Counted from the stretch's first letter, positions 9,299 to 18,346 are shown. The stretch is 64,000 nucleotides of DNA from Bacillota bacterium (GCA_023397675.1 JAEWTV010000112.1:1-64000); one strand, 5' to 3'. Made by a program: numbers and translations. Notes: generated from the sequence alone by a model not told the origin.

Positions 9299-9916
9299 TT
9301 ACATTTGCAGATATGTTTCTCCTGAAAAATGCGTCTTATCATAGACCTCTCTAAAAAGACGCTTAAGCATAAGGTTGTAAATAATTTTTGTAATGATACT
9401 TAAAGCAAGGTAAATAGGTATTGCAATGTAAAAGTAGTTGATAGTGCCTGTAGCTTTCATTAAATTGTTAACTGAATTATAAATATCTACAACACCTATT
9501 ATTAAAAGTAATGATGAATATTTGATTAATACACCGAATTCCTTTACCATCGAAAGTGATATTACTTTGATAATATAGGGTGCCTCCAACTTATATCCGC
9601 TTAAATCTGTAAATGATTTAGAAATACTGGCTATATTCGCCACTGCATTTATGGATAGAACAATTATTGCAGTAGTTATACCATTCCATATCAATAAGCT
9701 AATTGTAGGTAGTACAAAATAGAAGAAAAAAAGCTGAACGATTATTGGAATCCCTTCAAAAAATTCAATATACCCTATACATATAAGGCGGATGGCTGTT
9801 ATATGGCTTTTTCTCCCGATAAACAGAAAGGTTCCAAGTATACCTCCAATAAGCAGAGAGGTTAATGAAATCCAAAGGGTTGTTCCTAAGCCTTCCATAA
9901 TAAACTCAATCTCCAT
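9299..9916 (-). CDS. Polar amino-acid ABC transporter permease (orphan)
   Basis: A 205-residue protein of about five membrane helices, matching the HisM/ArtQ/GlnP permease family: FIMEGLGTTLWISLTSLLIGGILGT at the start, YIEFFEGIPIIVQLFFFYFVLP in the middle, and a degenerate EAA loop around YIIKVISLSMVKEFGVLIKYSSLL. The family forms the membrane channel for amino-acid uptake driven by a partner ATPase and a binding protein. No such partners are nearby, so it either works with distant subunits or is a decaying remnant. The start at 9916 is chosen because GGGGGA lies just upstream; the frame extends six codons further. Confidence 0.7.
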   Translation of the reverse strand: MEIEFIMEGLGTTLWISLTSLLIGGILGTFLFIGRKSHITAIRLICIGYIEFFEGIPIIVQLFFFYFVLPTISLLIWNGITTAIIVLSINAVANIASISKSFTDLSGYKLEAPYIIKVISLSMVKEFGVLIKYSSLLLIIGVVDIYNSVNNLMKATGTINYFYIAIPIYLALSIITKIIYNLMLKRLFREVYDKTHFSGETYLQM

Positions 9917-10041
9917 AATCTTTCCCCCAGACAAATAAAGTAATTAAATTCATTTATTGATATTTTATACCAATGTTTTCTAGTTAACAATATATATTCC
10001 ATAGAACCCCTTACACAGCCTCTGACAGTAATTATATTTAA

Positions 10042-10077
10042 AAGAGGGGTGCACTTCATATGAAGTGCACCCCTCTT
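10042..10077 (-). terminator. 36-bp perfect palindrome acting as terminator
   Basis: An uninterrupted inverted repeat of 18 bp per arm (10042-10059 and 10060-10077), centred on CATATG. On the minus strand it is followed by TTTTAAATATAA and lies 14 bp after the GNAT stop. The left flank and arm share 17 nt exactly with the terminator at 9083-9099. Confidence 0.75.
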
Positions 10078-10091
10078 AAGTAAATACTACT

Positions 10092-10589
10092 TTAGTCCAA
10101 TATCTTTTGATATTCGACTACATCGAGAAACTGTCCGAATTTTTTGCCTATTTCTTTATAATGTGCACACTTAAAATATCCATTGCGTTCAAACAGATTA
10201 ATACTTTTCGTATTTTCCCCACAGATGGCTGAAACCAATACATGAATGCCTATGGTTCTTGCGTATTCCTCTATGTATTGGATTGCAAGGTTTCCTATAC
10301 CTTTCCCAATGGATTCCGGCTTTAAATAAACCGTCACCTCTGCAGAAGAATCATACGCTCCCCTTGGTCTATACTGATGTAAAATTACATAGCCGCAAAT
10401 AGTCTGGTCTTTGTTAATTACAAATGTTTTATACTTGGGATTATCAAAAAATACAATATGCTTCATATCATCAGCTGTTAACGCACAATCGTGAAATGTC
10501 GCTGTCGTATTTAAAACATAGTACGAATAAATCTCCAGTACATCTTGTAAGTGTTCAGCTCTTATCTCTTCAAAAAGAACTTCCTGCAT
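10092..10589 (-). CDS. GNAT N-acetyltransferase, phosphinothricin-acetyltransferase-like
   Basis: A 165-residue GNAT-fold enzyme transferring an acetyl group from acetyl-CoA to an amine. The N-terminal IRAEHLQDVLEIYSYYVLNTTATFH pattern is the signature of the Pat/YncA branch (bialaphos or methionine-sulfone resistance relatives). The acetyl-CoA-binding section is ESIGKGIGNLAIQYIEEYAR, and the C-terminal HYKEIGKKFGQFLDVV also fits this branch. The actual substrate is not known. AAGGAG precedes the ATG. It lies 18 bp after the DUF362 gene and is probably the second gene of that operon. Confidence 0.85.
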   Translation of the reverse strand: MQEVLFEEIRAEHLQDVLEIYSYYVLNTTATFHDCALTADDMKHIVFFDNPKYKTFVINKDQTICGYVILHQYRPRGAYDSSAEVTVYLKPESIGKGIGNLAIQYIEEYARTIGIHVLVSAICGENTKSINLFERNGYFKCAHYKEIGKKFGQFLDVVEYQKILD

Positions 10590-10607
10590 ATTAATTACTC
10601 CTTTTTA

Positions 10608-11690
10608 TTACTTCACTTCCTGGATAACATACTCCTGTGTTCCAAGTCCGCGTTTTTGAAGTTCATCCAGTTGTATGAATGGATTTTTATGATGAAGCCT
10701 TTCAAACAAATGGCCTTCAGTTCCAAGCTCTATTCCCTGTGGAACACCTGATTGAATTAGGTTTTCAACCTTTATTGCATCCAGGCTGGCCCTTTCTATT
10801 GCAACAATATCCTTTGAAGCCATAATACCGATATCAGGCACGAGTGCCGGCGTTGTAAAGCCCCAGCAGTCGCAAAGTGCAGTAATATAGGTAAGGAAGT
10901 TAATATAAAATACATTTCCAGGCTTAAATACCTTTAGTACTTCATCTGTACATAATGCCATACCTGTCTGGAAATCTTTGAATTTTGATGCATTCATCCT
11001 GATTGCAGAAGTTGGGCATACCTTTACACAGTGCTGACAGAAAGTACAGTGGTGAAAAAAGACACTATATTTTCCATCCTCTGTAAATTTATTGGCGTTA
11101 TGATTACAGTTTGTAACACACATTTCACAATGTGAGCAAAGGGCTTCATCCCATTCCAAACCACCTTCAAGCCCATGAAGCTGCTGTCTGGTCCTGTCTG
11201 TTACACAGCCCATGGCGATATTCTTACATGCACCTCCATAGCCGCAGGCCCCATGACCTTTCACATGTGAAAAAACGATCATAACCTCCGCATCATTTAT
11301 GTTTCCTGCAATATCAACATTTTTAAAAGTGTTGTAGTTCACTGACTTTTCATAATAGTATTTGCCGGTAACTCCACAGGCAGGTACAACAGGAACTCCT
11401 AAATATTCCTCTGTATATCCCCGGTTATTTGATCCGGACACTTCCTGATCGGTTATGTAAACCTTTGCCCCATAACCTTTTAGCTTATCAACAAGCAACT
11501 TAACAAACATCGGATGGATTGTTGAATAACCTATGTTCCTTCCAAGATGCATTTTTATAGCAGTCCATTTACCCTTAACCCTATCTTCCAGGCCCATTTT
11601 ATCTATTAATCTGCCGAACTTGGCAGGAAGGGTTACATCAGGGTCATACTTATCGAAATTAACTGAAGAAAAAAGAACATCTGATGCCAT
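10608..11690 (-). CDS. DUF362 protein with two 4Fe-4S clusters
   Basis: A 360-residue cytoplasmic protein. The DUF362 core spans the N-terminal 180 residues and continues after an inserted ferredoxin module at about 185-240, with cysteine sets CSHCEMCVTNC and CTFCQHCVKVCP that would bind two [4Fe-4S] clusters. DUF362 proteins are widespread in anaerobes and are thought to be redox or iron-sulfur related, but no reaction is established. AGGAGG lies before ATG 11690. Divergent from the cysteine-rich HxlR regulator 132 bp away, which makes redox-dependent control of this gene plausible. A second DUF362 gene lacking the clusters occurs at 41544. Confidence 0.88.
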   Translation of the reverse strand: MASDVLFSSVNFDKYDPDVTLPAKFGRLIDKMGLEDRVKGKWTAIKMHLGRNIGYSTIHPMFVKLLVDKLKGYGAKVYITDQEVSGSNNRGYTEEYLGVPVVPACGVTGKYYYEKSVNYNTFKNVDIAGNINDAEVMIVFSHVKGHGACGYGGACKNIAMGCVTDRTRQQLHGLEGGLEWDEALCSHCEMCVTNCNHNANKFTEDGKYSVFFHHCTFCQHCVKVCPTSAIRMNASKFKDFQTGMALCTDEVLKVFKPGNVFYINFLTYITALCDCWGFTTPALVPDIGIMASKDIVAIERASLDAIKVENLIQSGVPQGIELGTEGHLFERLHHKNPFIQLDELQKRGLGTQEYVIQEVK

Positions 11691-11753
11691 AATAAGCCTC
11701 CTAACAATAGTACTTTATTGACGATTATACCCTTATCGATATATTATTTAAAG

Positions 11754-11792
11754 TAGTTACATTTTTACAACATAATTTCATAATAGTAACTA
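11754..11792. promoter_or_regulatory. Inverted repeat between DUF362 and HxlR genes
   Basis: TAGTTAC (11754-11760) and GTAACTA (11786-11792) form an inverted repeat in the divergent promoter region. It is a candidate HxlR operator; the wide 25-bp spacing leaves this uncertain. Confidence 0.35.
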
Positions 11793-11822
11793 ATGATAGA
11801 ATACACTGTTTGGAGGTTTAGT

Positions 11823-12155
11823 ATGTGTGAACCAGCTATTGAGAAATGTTGTCCGGAAAATGTTGAATGTTCCATTGAGAAAGCTTTGGAAGTACTCAAC
11901 GGGAAATGGACCTTTTTAATATTAAGAGATTTGTTTGAAGGAACTAAAAGATTCGGCGAACTTAGAAAATCACTTTGTGGTGTCAGCCCTAAAACACTTT
12001 CGCAAAGGCTGAAGGAACTTGAAGATAAAGGCATTTTGGTTAGAAAGCCCTACTCAACTATTCCACCAACGGTTGAATATTCTCTTACTGAAAAAGGACA
12101 GAGTCTTAAGCCGATAATAAAGGCAATGAAGCTTTGGGGAGCTCAGTGGGGATAA
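11823..12155 (+). CDS. HxlR-family transcriptional regulator
   Basis: A 110-residue winged-helix regulator with the family signature IEKALEVLNGKWTFLILRDLFEGTKRFGELRKSL and SPKTLSQRLKELEDKGIL. HxlR proteins often sense electrophiles or redox state through a cysteine near the N-terminus (YodB, HypR); this one has C2, C9, C10 and C15 clustered before the DNA-binding domain, which suggests thiol or metal sensing. GGAGG six bases before ATG 11823 fixes the start; ten further in-frame upstream codons lack a ribosome site. The divergent iron-sulfur DUF362 operon is the likely target. Confidence 0.88.
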   Translation: MCEPAIEKCCPENVECSIEKALEVLNGKWTFLILRDLFEGTKRFGELRKSLCGVSPKTLSQRLKELEDKGILVRKPYSTIPPTVEYSLTEKGQSLKPIIKAMKLWGAQWG

Positions 12156-12182
12156 AAAGGATGTGTATAAGCACACCCTTTT
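12155..12182. terminator. Bidirectional terminator between HxlR and PrsW genes
   Basis: AAAAGG-A-TGTG pairs with CACA-C-CCTTTT across a 6-nt loop (one internal mismatch). It separates two convergent genes and overlaps both stop codons. Confidence 0.7.
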
Positions 12183-13014
12183 AAATCAGGTTAGCCAGCC
12201 TTAATTGTTTTCTTGCAGCCCGCCAACGGTATGCAAGCATTATAAACCCTATTAATCCTACCAGTAACTGACCAATAAGTACTGAGTTTAATGATGGCAT
12301 AAAATTATTTAAAACGAAAGGTATGCCATCCCACAAGCCATGCAGGACTACTACAGTAACAAAGGCACCAATAACCTTTCCTGTCAGGTTATATCCCCTA
12401 AACCCGCTTTCACTGAATATCACACTTGCAAGTATCGCGGTCCATGCACCATGACCTACTGGTGCTATAGCACCTCTGATTAGCGTAAGTGCTACCGCTT
12501 CAGATAAATTACCTCCGCTTTGAAGAAAGTTTGTAAAAACATATCCTGTACTTTCCAATGCTGCAAAACCCATTCCCGCGGCCGCACCAAGAATAATTCC
12601 ATCCAGGCCCGAGGTATGACTTCCCCGTTTTGCAATTAACAATACACCTACAAGCTTTGCAGACTCTTCAATTAAACCTACTATAAACGATGTCTTGAAA
12701 TTGAGCTGCAGTATAAAATAGGGCTCAAGTATGGCGGCAGCAGCCGTTCCAAGCACACCACCCACAATAAAACTTAATGCTGTTGAAATAAGGCTTACAT
12801 TGAAACGGTTTCTTCTTTCATAGAAAAATGCTACAAAGGACACTGGAACGAGAAAATTACCAACCAGTGCAATTGTAGGAAAAAGGATTGGATTCCCGGT
12901 TGAAGCGAAGGCTATCAGTGAAGCTACATAAATTACAAAGCCAACTGTAAGAATCCTGAACCAGAATTTTCGTTTTCTATTGTTTATAGCATTACTGCCA
13001 ATAGCATTTTCCAT
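12181..13014 (-). CDS. PrsW-family intramembrane metalloprotease
   Basis: A 277-residue polytopic membrane protein of about eight helices. It has the PrsW hallmarks: YERRNRF near residue 65, LIEESAKLVG with the glutamate pair E116-E117, an AAAGMGFAALES helix, GHGAWTAILA, and VVLHGLWDG carrying the last conserved histidine. PrsW in Bacillus subtilis cuts anti-sigma factor RsiW in response to cell-wall peptides; in other bacteria the substrates are mostly unknown. The start at 13014 follows AAGGTG; the frame runs eight codons further upstream without a ribosome site. A role in envelope stress fits its place next to the Bce module. Confidence 0.85.
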   Translation of the reverse strand: MENAIGSNAINNRKRKFWFRILTVGFVIYVASLIAFASTGNPILFPTIALVGNFLVPVSFVAFFYERRNRFNVSLISTALSFIVGGVLGTAAAAILEPYFILQLNFKTSFIVGLIEESAKLVGVLLIAKRGSHTSGLDGIILGAAAGMGFAALESTGYVFTNFLQSGGNLSEAVALTLIRGAIAPVGHGAWTAILASVIFSESGFRGYNLTGKVIGAFVTVVVLHGLWDGIPFVLNNFMPSLNSVLIGQLLVGLIGFIMLAYRWRAARKQLRLANLI

Positions 13015-13095
13015 GTTTTTCACCTTTACCTTGAACATATTTGATTTTAATATGTCCTTATTAATTGAAAAAAATATCGAAAAGCATGTATTAAG

Positions 13096-13124
13096 TTGCT
13101 GTAATTTTTAACTGCATTTATAAT
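13096..13124 (+). promoter_or_regulatory. Sigma-A-type promoter of the second sensor operon
   Basis: TTGCTG (13096-13101), a 17-bp spacer and a perfect TATAAT (13119-13124) lie 45 bp before the regulator start. This predicts constitutive expression of the two-component pair. Confidence 0.7.
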
Positions 13125-13168
13125 ATATAGAATAAAGTAATTTCATAAATTTACAGGTGGTTAATTTT

Positions 13169-13837
13169 ATGAAGAAAATATTTATTATTGAAGACGATAA
13201 AAAAATACGTGATGAGCTATCAATATTTCTTTCAAAAAACGGCTATCAGTGCGAAGCCCCAGAAGAATTTGATAACATAATTAACTATATAATTAAGGGC
13301 AGCCCGGATATGGTTCTATTGGACATAAATCTACCCACTTATGACGGCTATTATATATGTCGTGAAGTAAGAAAGAAGTCTGATACCCCTATAATTGTAG
13401 TTACCAGCAGGGATACTGAAATAGATGAATTAATGTCTATGAATTGCGGAGCTGACGATTTTATAACAAAACCTTATAATACACAGATTTTGCTTGCACA
13501 TATATCTTCAGTAATGAAAAGGGCTTCAAAGGAAATAGTATCTGACCGTGTGGTGTGCGGTGATATGAGTGTGAATCTTTCAAAATGCACCTTTGAATAT
13601 AATGGCACCGAGTATGAGCTTACCAGGAATGAAATGAAGATTCTAACACTTCTTTACGAAAATAGAGGCAGCATAGTAACCCGTGATGAACTTATGACAC
13701 AGCTTTGGAACAGCTACATTTTTGTTGATGACAATACCCTTACAGTTAATATGAACAGACTTCGAAACAAACTTGATGATGCAGGTTTAAGCCAAGTTAT
13801 CGAAACCAAAAGAGGACGGGGGTATATGGTAAAATGA
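13169..13837 (+). CDS. BceR-type response regulator (module 2)
   Basis: A 222-residue OmpR-family regulator: receiver with D9-D10 and phosphoacceptor D52 (VLLDINLP), KPYN as the conserved lysine segment, and a C-terminal winged helix ending in VIETKRGRGYMVK. This ending and the overlap (ATGA) with a short two-helix kinase are typical of BceR/VirR/GraR-like regulators of peptide-antibiotic pumps. ATG 13169 with CAGGTGG upstream is preferred to the GTG four codons earlier. Likely target: the ABC genes at 14977, which have matching direct repeats. Confidence 0.9.
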   Translation: MKKIFIIEDDKKIRDELSIFLSKNGYQCEAPEEFDNIINYIIKGSPDMVLLDINLPTYDGYYICREVRKKSDTPIIVVTSRDTEIDELMSMNCGADDFITKPYNTQILLAHISSVMKRASKEIVSDRVVCGDMSVNLSKCTFEYNGTEYELTRNEMKILTLLYENRGSIVTRDELMTQLWNSYIFVDDNTLTVNMNRLRNKLDDAGLSQVIETKRGRGYMVK

Positions 13838-14853
13838 AACTATCTGATTTTTTGAAAGATAGAGCAAATTATATAGTTTCAACCCTTATTTCAGCATTTT
13901 TAGCAATAGCAGTTATATGGGTTTTAAATCCCATAGGTGGCCCCTCACTTGCAATACTCATAGGTATCCTTTATATAATTGGAGCTGTTATACCGTTAAC
14001 AATGGAATACCTGCAAAAAAAGGACTTTTATCAAAACCTTTTGCTGATCTTTGATTCACTTGACAGGAAAAACCTTCTTTCGGAGATGATTTCAGCTCCA
14101 TCTTTCAGTGAGGGCATTATTTTATACAATATAATCAGGGCGTCAAACAAGTCAATGCTTGAAGAAATAAACAAATACAAGTTTATGCAGAAAGAATACA
14201 GGGAGTATATAGAAATGTGGGTGCATGAAATTAAAACACCCATTTCATCTTCAAAACTAATAGCACAGAACAACAGCAATGAAGTAACAGACAGTATGTC
14301 AGAAGAACTTCAGAAAATCGAGTCATATATCGAGCAGGTTTTATTCTATTCAAGAAGCAATAATGTTGAAAAGGACTATATAGTCAGAGAAATCAACTTA
14401 AAAGAGCAATGCTTTGAAATTTTAAGGAAAAATTCAAAGCTGTTTATTCAAAATAAAATTGCAATAATTACAGAGGAATTGGATTTTACAGTATATTCGG
14501 ATTCAAAATGGCTTGAATTTATACTTGGTCAGTTACTTACAAATTCAGTGAAATATAAGAATAAAGCTGATGCATATATAAAACTTTCTGCTCGCAAGGC
14601 AGAAAACAAGGTGTATCTGACGATTGAAGATAATGGAGTCGGAATAAATGAAAGTGAATTGCCACGGATATTTGAAAAGGGTTTTACAGGAACAAACGGA
14701 AGGAATATAGAAAAATCTACCGGTATGGGTCTATATATCTCCAAAAAGCTGTGTGATAAACTAGGCATGTCTATATTGGCCAGCTCGGAATACGGCCAAA
14801 ATACAACTATCACAATTGTTTTTCCAAAAAGCTCAATGATGGATATACGCTAA
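13834..14853 (+). CDS. BceS-type intramembrane-sensing histidine kinase (module 2)
   Basis: A 339-residue kinase with two closely spaced membrane helices (about 14-32 and 37-57) and almost no extracellular loop, the intramembrane-sensing type. The H box is MWVHEIKTPIS (H131) and the ATPase motifs are LLTNSVKYK, IEDNGVGINESELPRIFEKGF and STGMGLYISKKL. Kinases of this type do not bind the drug; they read the activity of their BceAB transporter. It overlaps the regulator by 4 nt (ATGA), so the two are translationally coupled. Confidence 0.92.
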   Translation: MKLSDFLKDRANYIVSTLISAFLAIAVIWVLNPIGGPSLAILIGILYIIGAVIPLTMEYLQKKDFYQNLLLIFDSLDRKNLLSEMISAPSFSEGIILYNIIRASNKSMLEEINKYKFMQKEYREYIEMWVHEIKTPISSSKLIAQNNSNEVTDSMSEELQKIESYIEQVLFYSRSNNVEKDYIVREINLKEQCFEILRKNSKLFIQNKIAIITEELDFTVYSDSKWLEFILGQLLTNSVKYKNKADAYIKLSARKAENKVYLTIEDNGVGINESELPRIFEKGFTGTNGRNIEKSTGMGLYISKKLCDKLGMSILASSEYGQNTTITIVFPKSSMMDIR

Positions 14854-14889
14854 GAAGCGTATAATTTCTCAACCCTAATATTACGAAAA

Positions 14890-14940
14890 TGTAAGTTTTC
14901 TGTAAGTCTCAGATTATGGCAGCATAAACCCCATTATACT
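14890..14940 (+). promoter_or_regulatory. Direct-repeat operator and promoter of the BceAB-like genes
   Basis: TGTAAG at 14890-14895 and again at 14901-14906 are exactly 11 bp apart, followed by TATACT (14935-14940) as -10 with no good -35. This fits a promoter that needs activation by the module 2 regulator. Confidence 0.6.
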
Positions 14941-14976
14941 AAAATTAAACCATCAAATAGATGGAGGTACTATTTT

Positions 14977-15744
14977 ATGACAGAAATACTTAAGGTTTTA
15001 AATGTAGAAAAATATTACGGCAATAAGGGCAACCTTACTAAGGCCATTGATAATGTAAGTTTCACAGTTAATGAAGGTGAGTATGTAGGTATAATGGGTG
15101 CATCAGGAAGCGGTAAAACCACTCTTCTCAATTGTATATCAACTATTGACAATGTTACCTGCGGACACATTTACATCAGGGAGAAGGATATAACTGAAAT
15201 GAACAGCAAACTTCTTGCACGTTTCAGACGAGAGGAACTAGGGTTTATTTTTCAGGAATTCAACCTTCTGGACACACTTACAGGACTTGAAAACATAATT
15301 CTACCCTTAAGTATATCAGGTATTAACCACAAAGATGCCGAGAAGAGGGTCAAGGAAATGGCAGCAAGATTGGAGATTTCTGAAATGCTGTCTAAATATC
15401 CTTACCAGATGTCAGGCGGTCAGAGGCAAAGAGTAGCCGCAGCAAGAGCCATAATAACCAATCCTGCTATGATACTTGCAGATGAACCGACAGGTGCCCT
15501 TGATTCAAAATCAGCTCGTATGCTTCTTGAAAGTCTTGATAACCTTAATAAAAATCTTAACGCAACAATTCTTATGGTTACTCATGATGCATTTACAGCA
15601 AGCTACTGCAGCAGGATATTGTTTATTAAGGACGGAAGGATTTTTAATGAATTAATTAAGGGTTCCAGCACACGCAAAGAATTCTTTAACAAAATCATAG
15701 ATGTTGTAACACTTCTTGGAGGTGACACAGCAAATGTTCTTTAA
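14977..15744 (+). CDS. BceA-type ABC transporter ATP-binding protein (module 2)
   Basis: A 255-residue ATPase with Walker A GASGSGKTT, Q loop FIFQEFNLLDTLTGLENI, signature MSGGQRQRVAAARAI, Walker B MILADEPTGAL and VTHD. Best fit is the BceA/YxdL/VraD group, which with a ten-helix permease frees cell-wall precursors from peptide antibiotics such as bacitracin or lantibiotics. ATGGAGG lies before the start. Its last codons overlap the start of the permease by 11 nt, so the two proteins are coupled. Confidence 0.92.
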   Translation: MTEILKVLNVEKYYGNKGNLTKAIDNVSFTVNEGEYVGIMGASGSGKTTLLNCISTIDNVTCGHIYIREKDITEMNSKLLARFRREELGFIFQEFNLLDTLTGLENIILPLSISGINHKDAEKRVKEMAARLEISEMLSKYPYQMSGGQRQRVAAARAIITNPAMILADEPTGALDSKSARMLLESLDNLNKNLNATILMVTHDAFTASYCSRILFIKDGRIFNELIKGSSTRKEFFNKIIDVVTLLGGDTANVL

Positions 15745-17752
15745 ACTATCTGTTAAAAATATTAGAAAGAGCTTCAAAGACTACACACTGTATTTTCTGA
15801 CACTTACTTTTGCTGTTTGCATATTCTACATCTTTAATTCAATAGAAGCCCAAAAAGCAATGATGAAGGTTTCACAATCAACTATGGACATCATGAAATC
15901 AATTACACAAATTCTGAGTTATGTATCAGTTTTTGTATCATTTATCCTTGGTTTTTTGATTGTATACGCCAATAACTTTCTGATACGACGCAGGAAAAAG
16001 GAATTAGGGGTATATATGACACTTGGAATGGAAAAAGGAAAGGTAGCAAAGCTTCTTGTAACTGAAACTTTTATTATAGGAATATTATCGCTTGGAGTAG
16101 GTCTTCTGTCAGGCATATTGTTATCACAAGGGCTTTCAGTAGTAACAGCCAAACTGTTCGAAGCAGATTTAACAGGTTACCAATTTATTTTTTCTCCCGA
16201 AGCTTTTCTTAAAACAATAATTTACTTCGGAGTCATATTCCTGGTTGTAATGATCTTAAGTACAATATCCATTTCAAAGTATAAACTGATAGATCTCATC
16301 AATGCAGATAGAAAGAACCAGAAGCAAAAATTCAAAAATCCTGTAATAACAATAGCACTTTTCATATTATCAATTGCTTTCCTTTGGAAAGCCTATAGCA
16401 TGGTACTTGAAAACGGAATTACATATTTTGATAACAGGCTGATAATGGAAGTCCTTCTAGGAATTGCAGGAACATTTATGTTTTTTACTTCACTGTCAGG
16501 ATTCTTCCTAAAACTGCTTCAATCGCGTAAAAAGATGTACTTTAAACACCTTAATATGTTTGTTCTCAGGCAGATAAGCTCAAAAATAAACACTACATTT
16601 ATATCAATGTCTCTTATATGTCTCATGCTTTTTGGTACTATAGGAATACTTTCAACCGGTCTTGCAATGAATAATGCATTGAACACTGCCTACACCAATG
16701 TTACACCCTTTGATGCTTCTTTTATTGTAAATCAGGATAAAAGTTTAACTTCTTTACTTAAGAAATATGACTTAAGCATTGATAAATATACTAATAATTA
16801 TGTAGAGTTTTCACTTTATAAAAACACAAAAGCAAACCTGACAAAGGGAATGGTAATGGGAAGCTTAAAGGATAAATCCAAAAAAGTTGATAACTTCAGG
16901 GAAACACCAATGTATATGTTCAAGGTTTCTGATTATAACAAGCTTATGAAGCTTAAGGGCAACAAAGAAATAAGTCTCTCCAATAATCAAATTGCCGTAT
17001 ATTCCGATTGTGCCCCCTCAACCCCTGCTTTTAATGATGCACTTTTAAGCTTCCTGGATAGTAAAAAACCAATAGAAATTTCAAGCCAAAAATATGAAGT
17101 TTATCCTGAACTTCTTACCGAAGGAGTAATAACAAGCACCTCAAGCGGCGTAGTGATTGCACTTATTGTACCAGATAAACTGGCGGATACGGGTAACGCG
17201 GTACAAACCATGCTATCATTTAATTGCAAAGGTGACAGAGAAAGTACATTACAAAAGCTTGAATCAGATATAACCAATACACTGGAAAAACATAAGGACC
17301 AGAAAGAAGAAACAAAAATCTATGGTGAAACCAAGAACATAGTTAAATCAAAAGCTGTGGGCTCTACGGCAATAATCTCCTTTATATGTATATATCTCGG
17401 CATAGTATTCCTGATTGCCAGTACAGCAATACTTGCTCTGCAGCAGCTATCCGAAGCAGCTGATAACAGACGCAGGTACGATATTCTTAAAAAAATCGGA
17501 GCAGATGATAAACTTATAAAATCAGCACTTTTTAAACAAATAGCAATATACTTCCTGCTCCCTCTTGCACTTGCAATAGTTCATTCGATAGTCGGTATAA
17601 AAGTCTCAAATGAGACAATAAGTGAAGCAGGAGGAATACGTGCTCTAAGTAATATAATAGTAACAGCCGTTTTAATAACAATCGTTTATGGTTCCTATTT
17701 CCTTGCAACTTATTTCAGCAGTAAGAGAATCATCCTGAAGAGCAATGCTTAA
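15734..17752 (+). CDS. BceB-type FtsX-domain permease (module 2)
   Basis: A 672-residue permease. The N-terminal MFFKLSVKNIRKSFKDYTLYFLTLTFAVCIFYIFNS is the standard BceB opening; helices at about 18-36, 58-77, 110-135 and 152-175 form the first FtsX domain (RRRKKELGVYMTLGM), then helices near 205-290, a large extracellular domain of about 200 residues (roughly 320-530) and a final three-helix FtsX domain (DNRRRYDILKKIGAD). This ten-helix layout with one large loop is diagnostic for the family, the loop giving drug specificity. ATG 15734 is nine bases after GGAGGTG. Confidence 0.92.
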   Translation: MFFKLSVKNIRKSFKDYTLYFLTLTFAVCIFYIFNSIEAQKAMMKVSQSTMDIMKSITQILSYVSVFVSFILGFLIVYANNFLIRRRKKELGVYMTLGMEKGKVAKLLVTETFIIGILSLGVGLLSGILLSQGLSVVTAKLFEADLTGYQFIFSPEAFLKTIIYFGVIFLVVMILSTISISKYKLIDLINADRKNQKQKFKNPVITIALFILSIAFLWKAYSMVLENGITYFDNRLIMEVLLGIAGTFMFFTSLSGFFLKLLQSRKKMYFKHLNMFVLRQISSKINTTFISMSLICLMLFGTIGILSTGLAMNNALNTAYTNVTPFDASFIVNQDKSLTSLLKKYDLSIDKYTNNYVEFSLYKNTKANLTKGMVMGSLKDKSKKVDNFRETPMYMFKVSDYNKLMKLKGNKEISLSNNQIAVYSDCAPSTPAFNDALLSFLDSKKPIEISSQKYEVYPELLTEGVITSTSSGVVIALIVPDKLADTGNAVQTMLSFNCKGDRESTLQKLESDITNTLEKHKDQKEETKIYGETKNIVKSKAVGSTAIISFICIYLGIVFLIASTAILALQQLSEAADNRRRYDILKKIGADDKLIKSALFKQIAIYFLLPLALAIVHSIVGIKVSNETISEAGGIRALSNIIVTAVLITIVYGSYFLATYFSSKRIILKSNA

Positions 17753-17769
17753 AATACAGCAACTTTATA

Positions 17770-17800
17770 TAAAGCCATGACATTTTCTGTCATGGCTTTA
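17770..17800 (+). terminator. Terminator of the BceAB-like operon
   Basis: A perfect 13-bp stem (TAAAGCCATGACA with its complement), a 5-nt loop TTTTC, then TTC TTAATT. It lies 18 bp after the permease stop. Confidence 0.85.
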
Positions 17801-17838
17801 TTCTTAATTGAAGATGCATAAGCAGGCATTGAATCAAC

Positions 17839-18324
17839 TCAAAAATAATCCGGCAAATTATTTATAGAACTATTTATAAGCTCATCCCAAACAGTATTCT
17901 TGCAGTATGCCATACAGACACTTTTTTCATATTTTTGCATATGCTGTGGCAGCCTTTTAAAATCAACTCTTTCATAAAATTCAGGATTTATATCTGAAAA
18001 AAGAAATATAATAGAATCATTATCAAAAGCAAGCTTGATACACTCATTAAGTAGCCTTGTTGCATAACCCTTGCCTGAATACTTTTTAGGAGTTAGTACT
18101 GATCCTATACCAAATGCCTTTTTCCCATTTATATCTTTAAGCTTTAGCAGAATTAACGAACTGACTATTTCATTATCAACTTCTAAAACATATCTTATTC
18201 CATAAGCATCTTCTTTTCCATTATCAATACAGTACTGCTCAAAAGTCCTGTTCTTGGGCCACTCCTTGTATCCTTCTTCAAATAGCAGTTGCCTCTCTTC
18301 AGGTCTTACCTGTCTGAAAATCAT
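17839..18324 (-). CDS. GNAT-family N-acetyltransferase
   Basis: A 161-residue acetyltransferase. The recognisable parts are the N-terminal FRQVRPEERQLLFEEGYKEW, a strand-loop GSVLTPKKYSGKGYATRLLNECI forming the acetyl-CoA pyrophosphate loop (R/Q-x-x-G-x-G/A variant), and a C-terminal YERVDFKRLP. The substrate cannot be predicted. GGGGG precedes the ATG, which lies 22 bp after the GH3 gene stop; the two are probably one transcript, so the target may be a cell-wall amino sugar, but that is only a guess from position. Confidence 0.8.
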   Translation of the reverse strand: MIFRQVRPEERQLLFEEGYKEWPKNRTFEQYCIDNGKEDAYGIRYVLEVDNEIVSSLILLKLKDINGKKAFGIGSVLTPKKYSGKGYATRLLNECIKLAFDNDSIIFLFSDINPEFYERVDFKRLPQHMQKYEKSVCMAYCKNTVWDELINSSINNLPDYF

Positions 18325-18346
18325 AGTATAAGAACCCCCATTTTTA

